In this document: positions 1 through 5,178 of the stretch, one piece after another
Numbering within the stretch: the first letter of the stretch is position 1
Layout: each line of letters begins with the position of its first letter
DNA from: Methylophilales bacterium
GTDB taxonomy: Bacteria; Pseudomonadota; Gammaproteobacteria; Burkholderiales; Methylophilaceae
Reading direction: 5' to 3'
NCBI GenBank assembly: GCA_013205275.1
Contig: JABMNG010000022.1
Coordinates: 1-8,111 of the forward strand
DNA length: 8,111 nt
Program-made: the position numbers and the translations under genes
The notes under the pieces: generated by a model
Seen by the model: the letters and a program-made list of their open reading frames with translations, nothing else
What the model was told of the DNA's origin: nothing
Databases searched by the model: none

Positions 1-37
1 ATCCGCGTACACCCTACCATTTTTTTTGTTTTTTTAT

Positions 38-55
38 CTACGGCATAGGCTGTAG
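38..55. promoter_or_regulatory. Imperfect inverted repeat upstream of ohrR-like gene, possible operator
   Basis: Arms CTACGGC (38-44) and GCTGTAG (49-55) are inverted copies with one mismatch (G opposite T) around a 4-base centre. The repeat ends 16 bases before the ATG at 72, where an autoregulatory MarR-family protein would be expected to bind. It does not resemble the AT-rich TACAATT-type OhrR operators I know. It is not a terminator, because the T-run at 21-35 lies on the wrong side for either direction of transcription. The assignment is inferred from position only. Confidence 0.25.
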
Positions 56-71
56 GTAGTAGAATGAGATC

Positions 72-552
72 ATGACAAAGTTTAATAATCTCCTGCTTAA
101 AAATCAACTGTGCTTTTCACTTTACGCCGCTACAAATTCAATCACTCGCTATTATAAGGTTTTATTTAAAAGAAATTGGTATTAACTACCCTCAGTATTT
201 AGTGCTCATTAGATTATGGGAGGCGAACACAACAACGGCCTCTGAAATTGGCTTCAAATTAAATTTAGATCTACCGACGATTACACCTGTTATCGGTAAG
301 TTGGAACGAATGGGATTTATTTCTCGAGCGCGTTCAGTGATCGATAAGAGAGTGGTGACTGTCACTCTTACTAAAAAAGGTGATGAGACTCAGAAGATCA
401 TTGCCGAGATTCAGAATAAGGTGGCGTGTAAGACTCACTTAGCTCAGAATGAGTTTAATAAACTTAAGGTTACCTTGAATGATTTGACGAAGGCAATGGA
501 GCTTAATTCAAGCGACCTCGAATCTTTAAAGAGTCTAAAAAATCGCATTTAG
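72..552 (+). pseudogene. ohrR: OhrR-type MarR-family organic-hydroperoxide-sensing repressor, split by a +1 frameshift
   Basis: OhrR represses the peroxidase gene ohr until a reactive cysteine is oxidised by organic hydroperoxides. Frame one starts at ATG 72 (the upstream in-frame TAG at 60 rules out an earlier start), gives MTKFNNLLLKNQLCFSLYAA and onward, and hits TAA at 183-185. Removing one A from the AAAA run at 168-171 joins it to the frame ending at 552 and restores a normal protein of about 160 residues. In that joined product Cys14, Tyr28 and Tyr39 have the same spacing as Cys15, Tyr29 and Tyr40 of Bacillus OhrR. Cys119 lies 105 residues after Cys14, as Cys127 follows Cys22 in Xanthomonas OhrR. 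The winged helix follows: a recognition helix around LPTITPVIGKLE, then a wing with RSVIDKR. As written the gene is broken, and the downstream frame alone (GTG at 202) would lack the sensing cysteine. Alternatives are a sequencing error or translational +1 slippage. No ohr gene is in the window; it could lie to the left. Confidence 0.8.
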
Positions 553-559
553 ATTTAAC

Positions 560-1138
560 CTACCTCTTAGTTATTTTTCGTTCTTTTAGGCTTGACTGAA
601 TTATTCCGGCCGCCGAATGGAAGTTAATTATAAATAGTAATGCTCCGACTAAAAGATCTGGCCAAAAACTCGGAAAATATAAAGTGATGACTGCAGCTGC
701 AATCATAAGGGCATTACTAAAGCAGTCATTTCTGGCAGAAAGATAGGTTGCGAGTAATAAGCTATTTTTACTTCGCCTGAATGGAATTAATATAAGGCTG
801 CAAATGCAATTAATTATAAAAGCACCCCCGGCTACTATACCCAGCGCAAATGACTCTGGGATGATGGGGTCCTGAAGTTGGTAGTAGATCATAACCAAGG
901 TCGCGATCGATGGAATCATTAGCAAGAGGGCAAGAAAGAGCGAGATCAATTGCCTTTTTTGCAGCGACCATCCAAGAGCAATGAGAGCGATGAGGCTCGT
1001 TAGGCTGTCTTCAAGAAAATCAATGCTGTCTGAGAAAAGAGATACCGAATGGATTGCGCTAGCCCAAAAAAACTCAACAAAAAAGTAGCTAAGGTTTAAG
1101 AGAATAACAATTAGGATTAGTTTAGATTGTTTAGTCAT
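560..1138 (-). CDS. CDF-family (cation diffusion facilitator) membrane protein, transmembrane domain only
   Basis: This is a 192-residue, very hydrophobic protein with about six membrane helices. Two places match the CDF metal site. In helix 2, SLFSDSIDFLEDS contains the D40xxxD44 pair that corresponds to DxxxD of YiiP. In helix 5, SARNDCFSNA places D138 where YiiP has the Asp of HxxxD, with Ser134 in place of the His. CDF proteins exchange Zn, Fe, Mn or related ions for protons at the inner membrane. Typical members carry a cytoplasmic C-terminal dimerisation domain of about 90 residues. Here the chain stops directly after helix 6 with a short basic tail (LKERKITKR), so the domain is missing. 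The metal specificity cannot be read. The gene converges on ohrR (7 bases between stops) and diverges from the protease gene (14 bases between start codons). No clear Shine-Dalgarno sequence precedes the ATG. Confidence 0.72.
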   Translation of the reverse strand: MTKQSKLILIVILLNLSYFFVEFFWASAIHSVSLFSDSIDFLEDSLTSLIALIALGWSLQKRQLISLFLALLLMIPSIATLVMIYYQLQDPIIPESFALGIVAGGAFIINCICSLILIPFRRSKNSLLLATYLSARNDCFSNALMIAAAVITLYFPSFWPDLLVGALLFIINFHSAAGIIQSSLKERKITKR

Positions 1139-1152
1139 TAAGTTAGAATAAA

Positions 1153-2304
1153 ATGAATTTATTACCTATTCGCCCACTCATAAAGTATATGAAAATATTT
1201 AGCTATCAATACCAAGCTTTATTATGCCTGATTATGATTAATTATCATTATCCGGCCCAAGCCTATCCCGCCCAACATGAGTTATTTGGACTTAATGAGT
1301 CCATGGTTCAAGTGTGGTCAACCTACCCTAATGGTGTCACAGGAACTGGCTCCGGTGTTGTGATCCAAAAGAATCTCGTAGCTACCGATTGCCATGTTTT
1401 TGCAGATGCTGAAGGCGTCAATGTCGTCAAATATTTTCAAACCTATAGCCCCATTGCCGTCTATGCAGACTGGAAGCATGATTTATGTATTCTTAAGTTT
1501 GATAATTTACCTCTGCCGGCTGTTAAAATGCGCCCCTCCAAAAATTTAAGCTATGAGGAGGCGGTGTTCTCACTAACGTTTCCAAACGACAACCCTGTCC
1601 CTCTCCCTTCGTATGGCAATGTAAAGGCCCTATATCCCTTTGAGGGTGGAAACATTATTAGGATGTCTGCTGCGTTCACTGTGGGGTCTAGTGGTGGTGC
1701 ATTATTTGATTTAAATTTTAACCTGATTGGCATTACTACCTTTAAGAGCCCCGGGAGGAGAGAGGGCTATTATTATTGCCTGCCCACAGAATGGATTGTG
1801 GCATTACTCAATCAGCCCAGCCAGGAAAATCTAATCAGTTCATCGGCGCCATTTTGGAGCCTACCTGACCACGAAAAACCTTACTTTATGCAGGTTGTTT
1901 TACCCTTGCAAAATAAAGACTGGAAAGCCATGCAGGATATATCCAAGTTATGGATTTCAAAGGAGGAGGGAAATGCTGATGCTTGGTATTATTTGGCCCT
2001 GTCTTATTCCAAAGCTGAAAAATTAACGGAGGCGAAAATTTATTTTAAAAAAGCTTTGAAGCTAAACGTTAACCATTTTGATTCGCTTGTTGAGCTGATT
2101 GAAATTGCAGTCATTGAGAAAAATAACAATGAATTTATGGAGGCATTGGGACAGCTATCCAAGATTGACCCCGATCGCGCAGCTTACATCCTAAAAAACC
2201 AAGGTGAAGCCGTTAATGGTGCGCCTGAAGAGATTCGAACTCCTGACCACTTGGTTCGAAGCCAAGTACTCTATCCAGCTGAGCTACAGGCGCATAAACT
2301 TTAG
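1153..2304 (+). CDS. Exported trypsin-like serine protease with C-terminal TPR; 3' end runs into a tRNA gene
   Basis: This is a chymotrypsin-fold (S1/DegP-like) peptidase. The triad is visible as His81 in ATDCH, Asp110 in WKHDLCIL and Ser180 in TVGSSGGAL, all at normal spacing. An N-terminal hydrophobic stretch ending PAQA, followed by YPAQ, looks like a Sec signal peptide, so it probably acts in the periplasm. After the protease domain (about 45-225), residues 272-312 form a TPR-like helical hairpin (ADAWYYLALSYSKAEKL, then YFKKALKLN), probably a protein-binding or oligomerisation module. There is no PDZ domain. ATG 1153 and the in-frame ATG 1189 (Met13) are both possible; the second leaves a cleaner signal peptide and more room from the divergent gene, and neither has a clear ribosome site. 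The last 28 or so residues (GAPEEIRTPDHLVRSQ and on) are the antisense translation of tRNA-Arg(TCG), so the native C-terminus was probably lost or ends just before the tRNA. Confidence 0.75.
   Translation: MNLLPIRPLIKYMKIFSYQYQALLCLIMINYHYPAQAYPAQHELFGLNESMVQVWSTYPNGVTGTGSGVVIQKNLVATDCHVFADAEGVNVVKYFQTYSPIAVYADWKHDLCILKFDNLPLPAVKMRPSKNLSYEEAVFSLTFPNDNPVPLPSYGNVKALYPFEGGNIIRMSAAFTVGSSGGALFDLNFNLIGITTFKSPGRREGYYYCLPTEWIVALLNQPSQENLISSSAPFWSLPDHEKPYFMQVVLPLQNKDWKAMQDISKLWISKEEGNADAWYYLALSYSKAEKLTEAKIYFKKALKLNVNHFDSLVELIEIAVIEKNNNEFMEALGQLSKIDPDRAAYILKNQGEAVNGAPEEIRTPDHLVRSQVLYPAELQAHKL
2217..2293 (-). tRNA. tRNA-Arg, anticodon TCG
   Basis: Read on the minus strand, this folds as a complete 77-base tRNA. 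The acceptor stem is GCGCCTG with CAGGCGC. The D-arm contains AGCTGGATA. The anticodon stem is CTTGG with CCAAG around the loop CTTCGAA, giving anticodon TCG (reads CGA and, by wobble, CGG). The T-arm has loop TTCGAAT. The discriminator A at 2220 and the 3' CCA at 2219-2217 are encoded. It lies 15 bases downstream of the ACG gene and differs from it at only four bases. It overlaps the 3' end of the protease frame in antisense. Confidence 0.95.
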
Positions 2305-2308
2305 AAAT

Positions 2309-2385
2309 TGGTGCGCCCGAAGAGATTCGAACTCCTGACCCCTTGGTTCGTAGCCAAGTACTCTATCCAGCTGAGCTACGGGCGC
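2309..2385 (-). tRNA. tRNA-Arg, anticodon ACG
   Basis: This is a complete 77-base cloverleaf on the minus strand. The acceptor stem is GCGCCCG with CGGGCGC. The anticodon stem is CTTGG with CCAAG around loop CTACGAA, giving anticodon ACG, whose A34 is normally deaminated to inosine by TadA to read CGU, CGC and CGA. The T-loop is TTCGAAT. Discriminator A (2312) and CCA (2311-2309) are encoded. It is first in a two-tRNA unit with a TATAAT box 9 bases upstream. Confidence 0.96.
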
Positions 2386-2394
2386 GTGAGCGAT

Positions 2395-2400
2395 ATTATA
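2395..2400 (-). promoter_or_regulatory. -10 box of the tRNA-Arg pair
   Basis: A perfect TATAAT on the minus strand ends 9 bases before the mature 5' end of tRNA-Arg(ACG), followed by ATCGCTCAC. This is the usual layout of a stable-RNA promoter with a very short leader. No good -35 hexamer lies at 16-18 bases. TTGCCC is present, but 22 bases away. Confidence 0.55.
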
Positions 2401-2434
2401 ACTTATATTCGCAGAAAATTAGGGGCAAGTTTTT

Positions 2435-3550
2435 CTATTGAGAGACTGGGAGTGTGAGAATTGGCCCGGCCTTTTCTATCTTTCCTGATTGCAATGCGCT
2501 GATTTGGTTTAGGAGCATCAAGGTGTATTTACTTTCCATATCATTGTCCTTGATATAAAACCAATACCCCCTGTACTGAACTTTTATAGAGGCATTGGCC
2601 GGCTTTTCTTTTCCGGAGTATACGACAAAGAGGTCTGACAGAATATCTTGCCAATCAAAGCTTTCCCCGTTCTTTTTCTTTGTAATCTTTACTCGGTGGT
2701 TACTTAGGTCATCCTCTGGAATTAGGACGCCATGAGAGAGGAAAAATTGAATGCCCGCCAACGATCTTAAGCTAATCTCAATATTAGACCTTTCATCTAT
2801 CCCAGAATAATCTGTTGAAATTGGAATAATGGTTCTTTTAGTCAATATATTGAGCGAGGCGAGAAGCTCATTTATTTCTTCAGACTCCCTATATTTTGGC
2901 TTAATCATCAAGGCCATCTCTTTCGTGCTGCCGTCTGATTGATAACCAAAATTAATCATGTTTTTTTCTTTGAGAACATAAAAAATATTGGCCAATGCTT
3001 TAAATTCTTTATAGGAGGGCTCCATTGAGGGGGTGGGCCCAGAAGCTTCGGAGGCATTGTTGACGTCATTGATCTTATTAACCGTGAGCCTTAATAATCT
3101 TTCTATGCTCCACCCTGACCTAGATAGAAGCAATACAATGTCGAGCTGAATAGGGCTAAGCACATTTCTCACATAGTCAGATCCCTGAAGGGGAAGGTAG
3201 GTGATTGTGGGTTTCTCGCTGTAAGAGCCGTCCCCCCTTATCCCTAAATTATTATCATAAATGGTTCCATCAAAGAGATTGGCCGCCAATCCAGCGCTTT
3301 GTTTCCATTCTAGGGAGGTTGATACGCTATTTACTTCTAAAATCGCAATGCTGTCAGCGTACCTTCGGCGGACTAAATTCAGTAACATTTGCTCATCATT
3401 GGTATTCGCTAGAACCTTATTGTATTCATTTCTTCCGTTCCCCATAAACTCAGGGCCTAGCTGTGCGCAGCCAGTAAAACTCATGGCCATTAAGGCGAGA
3501 ATTAAAACGACGAAATATTTTGGAGTTTTTTTATTGATAATCGAGTACAC
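2435..3550 (-). CDS. Outer-membrane-type lipoprotein of unknown function, 371 residues
   Basis: I do not recognise the family by name. Residues 1-28 form a lipoprotein signal: charged n-region (KK, K11), hydrophobic core and lipobox FTGC with Cys28 lipidated. The +2 residue is Ala, so no inner-membrane Asp retention signal is seen. The mature part begins LGPEFMGNGRNEYNKVLANT and continues NDEQMLLNLVRRRYADS, a conserved-looking N-terminal block I have seen in uncharacterised proteobacterial lipoproteins. The rest is mixed alpha/beta without catalytic motifs. The start must be GTG at 3550: in-frame codons upstream to a TGA offer no alternative, and the next ATG (codon 21) would destroy the signal peptide. 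That GTG begins 6 bases after a TATAAT box, so the mRNA may be leaderless. Upstream on the same strand is another small lipoprotein, 89 bases away; downstream are the tRNA-Arg genes. Confidence 0.75.
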   Translation of the reverse strand: MYSIINKKTPKYFVVLILALMAMSFTGCAQLGPEFMGNGRNEYNKVLANTNDEQMLLNLVRRRYADSIAILEVNSVSTSLEWKQSAGLAANLFDGTIYDNNLGIRGDGSYSEKPTITYLPLQGSDYVRNVLSPIQLDIVLLLSRSGWSIERLLRLTVNKINDVNNASEASGPTPSMEPSYKEFKALANIFYVLKEKNMINFGYQSDGSTKEMALMIKPKYRESEEINELLASLNILTKRTIIPISTDYSGIDERSNIEISLRSLAGIQFFLSHGVLIPEDDLSNHRVKITKKKNGESFDWQDILSDLFVVYSGKEKPANASIKVQYRGYWFYIKDNDMESKYTLMLLNQISALQSGKIEKAGPILTLPVSQ

Positions 3551-3556
3551 CTGATC

Positions 3557-3565
3557 ATTATAGCA
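3557..3565 (-). promoter_or_regulatory. Extended -10 promoter (TGCTATAAT) of the 371-residue lipoprotein
   Basis: TGCTATAAT on the minus strand is a perfect extended -10 element. A weak -35-like TTTATG lies 16 bases upstream of the hexamer. After the hexamer only GATCAG precedes the GTG start codon, so transcription would start at or next to the first base of the coding sequence. Confidence 0.5.
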
Positions 3566-3576
3566 GATTCGGCATA

Positions 3577-3635
3577 CTCATAAAAGGAGCGATGTTTAAT
3601 TTAGGTGCATAAATCTACAACATGCCTCATAAAAG
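3577..3635. repeat. Two direct copies of CTCATAAAAG, 49 bases apart
   Basis: Identical 10-mers lie at 3577-3586 and 3626-3635 in the 89-base gap between the two lipoprotein genes. Each is preceded by a CAT-containing flank (CATA and CATGC). The promoter-proximal copy covers the -35 region of the extended -10 promoter. They could be activator half-sites spaced by about 4.7 helical turns, but a 10-mer in AT-rich DNA may recur by chance. Confidence 0.25.
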
Positions 3636-3639
3636 TGCA

Positions 3640-3960
3640 TTATTTAATCCCAAGGAACACTATCGAAACAACATCCTTAGCTAGGCCTATGTAATCCATG
3701 TTAATCCCTAGAAATGAGCTCTTATGAGTGTGCTCCCCATACTCAATTTCATGAGAAATTATCGCCTTAGAGACACTTACTTCACAGCTTTGGGGGCTTT
3801 CATTTTGTGGCTCAATGTAGTTATTATTCGTTAACTGCGCAGACAGGAAGGCAATATTTTGCGGTTGCATATTAGTCGGGGAGGGCGGAGATTCAAACCG
3901 GCCTAGGGCACATGCATTAAGGGTGAAAAATACAAATAATAAGGTGATGAAATATTTCAT
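3640..3960 (-). CDS. Small lipoprotein of unknown function, 106 residues
   Basis: The N-terminus MKYFITLLFVFFTLNAC is a short lipoprotein signal with lipobox LNAC and Cys17 as the lipidation site. The mature chain is Pro/Asn/Gln-rich at first (ESPPSPTNMQPQN), has one further cysteine (SCEVSV), and ends with a hydrophobic stretch, IGLAKDVVSIVFLGI, that could be amphipathic or membrane-contacting. I do not recognise a family. ATG 3960 is well supported by AGGA eight bases upstream (CAGGAATGACTC before ATG). A sigma-54-like promoter lies about 55 bases upstream. The next gene on the strand is the larger lipoprotein, so the two may act together at the envelope, though the larger one seems to have its own promoter. 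Confidence 0.7.
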   Translation of the reverse strand: MKYFITLLFVFFTLNACALGRFESPPSPTNMQPQNIAFLSAQLTNNNYIEPQNESPQSCEVSVSKAIISHEIEYGEHTHKSSFLGINMDYIGLAKDVVSIVFLGIK

Positions 3961-4014
3961 GAGTCATTCCTGGTTAATTATTAGCCATCAAACGGGTGGC
4001 CACAGTTATATAGA

Positions 4015-4031
4015 AGCAATAACTATGCCAA
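4015..4031 (-). promoter_or_regulatory. Sigma-54 (RpoN) type -24/-12 promoter candidate
   Basis: On the minus strand TTGGCATAGTTATTGCT matches the consensus YTGGCACGrnnnTTGCW at nearly all informative positions. The GG and GC dinucleotides have the required 12-base offset. Transcription would start about 44 bases before ATG 3960 of the small lipoprotein, and the AGGA ribosome site falls within that leader. An overlapping sigma-70 reading (TTGGCA with TATAAC at 15 bases) is possible but has poor spacing. No enhancer-binding protein is in the window. Confidence 0.45.
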
Positions 4032-4071
4032 CTTATGATGACAATAATTTGACAAAAAACTCACTTCAGAC

Positions 4072-4572
4072 TTAAAAAGTAATGTCCCTGATGAAATGGC
4101 AGGTGTAACCACCTGGATTTTTTTGAATGTACTTTTGATGGCTTTCTTCGGCCGGATAGAAGGCGCTAAAGTCTTCTAAAGAGGTGACAATGTAGCCAGG
4201 ATAGCAAGCTGAAACTTCTACGAGATTAATGGCCTCCATCGCAATTTCTTTTTGATCTGTGTTTGTGCAAAAGATGGCTGAACGATATTGAGTGCCTCGA
4301 TCATTACCCTGTTGATTTGGAGTGGTGGGATCATGCACCTTAAAAAAGTGAAGTAACAACTGCTTCAGTGGTAATAATTCTGGATTAAATTCTATCTTGA
4401 TGGTTTCAGCATGGCCGGTATCCCCTTTTGTCACCTCTTTGTAGCAGACATTTTTAATGTGCCCACCAGAGAAACCTACCTGGGTAGATAGAACCCCGGG
4501 AATTTGACGAATTAAGTCTTCTAACCCCCAATAACAACCGCCTGCGAGATATATTGTTTCCATGTATGCCAT
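4072..4572 (-). CDS. msrA: Peptide-methionine (S)-S-oxide reductase MsrA
   Basis: MsrA reduces the S-epimer of methionine sulfoxide in proteins and free methionine, using thioredoxin (EC 1.8.4.11). The active-site motif is GGCYWG with catalytic Cys13 (Tyr replaces the more usual Phe of GCFWG). Further family blocks follow: VGFSGG, GDTGHAETIKIEF, FFKVHDPTTPNQQGNDRGTQ with YRSAIF directly after, and FYPAEESHQKYI near the C-terminus. At 166 residues it is a compact single-domain enzyme without the N-terminal extension of E. coli MsrA and with no MsrB fusion. A cysteine close to the end (GGYTCHF) could be the resolving residue. No signal peptide is seen, so it is cytoplasmic. ATG 4572 lies 8 bases after a TATAAT box and lacks a ribosome site; Met4 (4563) is an alternative start. 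It diverges from the DUF1993 gene. Confidence 0.95.
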   Translation of the reverse strand: MAYMETIYLAGGCYWGLEDLIRQIPGVLSTQVGFSGGHIKNVCYKEVTKGDTGHAETIKIEFNPELLPLKQLLLHFFKVHDPTTPNQQGNDRGTQYRSAIFCTNTDQKEIAMEAINLVEVSACYPGYIVTSLEDFSAFYPAEESHQKYIQKNPGGYTCHFIRDITF

Positions 4573-4580
4573 TTTGTAGA

Positions 4581-4586
4581 ATTATA
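4581..4586 (-). promoter_or_regulatory. -10 box of msrA
   Basis: A perfect TATAAT on the minus strand is followed by TCTACAAA and then the ATG of msrA. No good -35 hexamer is present at 16-18 bases. The initiation point would be within a base or two of the start codon, so a leaderless transcript, or initiation at Met4, is suggested. Confidence 0.45.
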
Positions 4587-4633
4587 AGATAATATCATTC
4601 CTCGTTTTAATTAATTGAATTTTGGAGATCTTC

Positions 4634-5140
4634 ATGTCACTTAATATGTATCAAGTTTCCGTTCCAATGTTTATCTCTATGCTTAATAATCTTTCTCGTA
4701 TTTTGATCAAAGCAGAACGTTATGCTGAAAAAAAGAAAATTGACCCAACTATTTTTGTTAACTCTAGACTTATTGCTGACATGTATCCAATATCCAGGCA
4801 AATTCAGATTGGTACAGACATGGTTAGAAAAGGAATTGCCAGGCTCGCAGATGTGAATTGCCCTACGTTTAAAGATGATGAAAAAACTATGGCTGACTTA
4901 CAAAAGCGAATTACCAAGACGATTGCTTTCCTACAAAAAATTAAACCTGCTCAGATGGCAGATTCTGAGACAAAAAAGATTGAATTTTCAATTCGGGATA
5001 ATTTATTTAAATTTAATCGCGGAGACGAATATCTTCAGGCTTGGATTATTCCTCACTTTTATTTCCATATGACAACAACGTACAATATTTTAAGAAGCAA
5101 CGGTGTCAATCTAGGCAAGCGAGATTTTTTGAAATTTTAA
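4634..5140 (+). CDS. DUF1993 family protein (DinB-like helical bundle)
   Basis: This is a 168-residue soluble, mostly helical protein matching DUF1993 from end to end. Conserved stretches are YQVSVPMFISMLNNLSRIL, KAERYAEKKKIDP, NSRLIADMYPISRQIQIGTD, KRITKTIAFL and, at the C-terminus, HFYFHMTTTYNILRSNGVN with GKRDFL. The family is related to DinB/YfiT-like four-helix bundles, which often bind a metal through histidines; the HFYFH pair near residue 145 is the obvious candidate here. Its reaction is not established and I assign none. ATG 4634 is chosen because GGAG (4624-4627) stands 6 bases upstream; an in-frame TTG at 4622 overlaps that ribosome site and is unlikely. It is divergent from msrA. 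The DUF4156 lipoprotein follows after 38 bases on the same strand. Confidence 0.88.
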   Translation: MSLNMYQVSVPMFISMLNNLSRILIKAERYAEKKKIDPTIFVNSRLIADMYPISRQIQIGTDMVRKGIARLADVNCPTFKDDEKTMADLQKRITKTIAFLQKIKPAQMADSETKKIEFSIRDNLFKFNRGDEYLQAWIIPHFYFHMTTTYNILRSNGVNLGKRDFLKF

Positions 5141-5178
5141 TAGCTATCAGCACCATCAACTTAAGGAGATTATAGATA

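Noticed and set aside
21..35. T-rich run as a rho-independent terminator of a gene to the left
   Set aside because: No stem is visible immediately before it on the plus strand, and the repeat at 38-55 is on the wrong side.
202..552. An independent short MarR protein starting at GTG 202
   Set aside because: Family sequence continues upstream across the AAAA run in the preceding frame, including the sensing cysteine; it is one interrupted gene.
2218..2304. C-terminal protein segment GAPEEIRTPDHLVRSQ and following residues as a real domain
   Set aside because: It is the antisense translation of tRNA-Arg(TCG), a well-known artefact in protein databases.
2217..2385. CRISPR-like or attachment-site repeat pair
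   Set aside because: The repeated units are two complete tRNA genes, and no third copy or partial tRNA end occurs in the window.
3205..3554. Plus-strand open frames opposite the 371-residue lipoprotein
   Set aside because: Their composition is not protein-like, they lack ribosome sites, and they lie wholly within a gene with clear lipoprotein features.
4622..4633. TTG start for the DUF1993 protein
   Set aside because: The TTG overlaps the GGAG ribosome site that serves ATG 4634.
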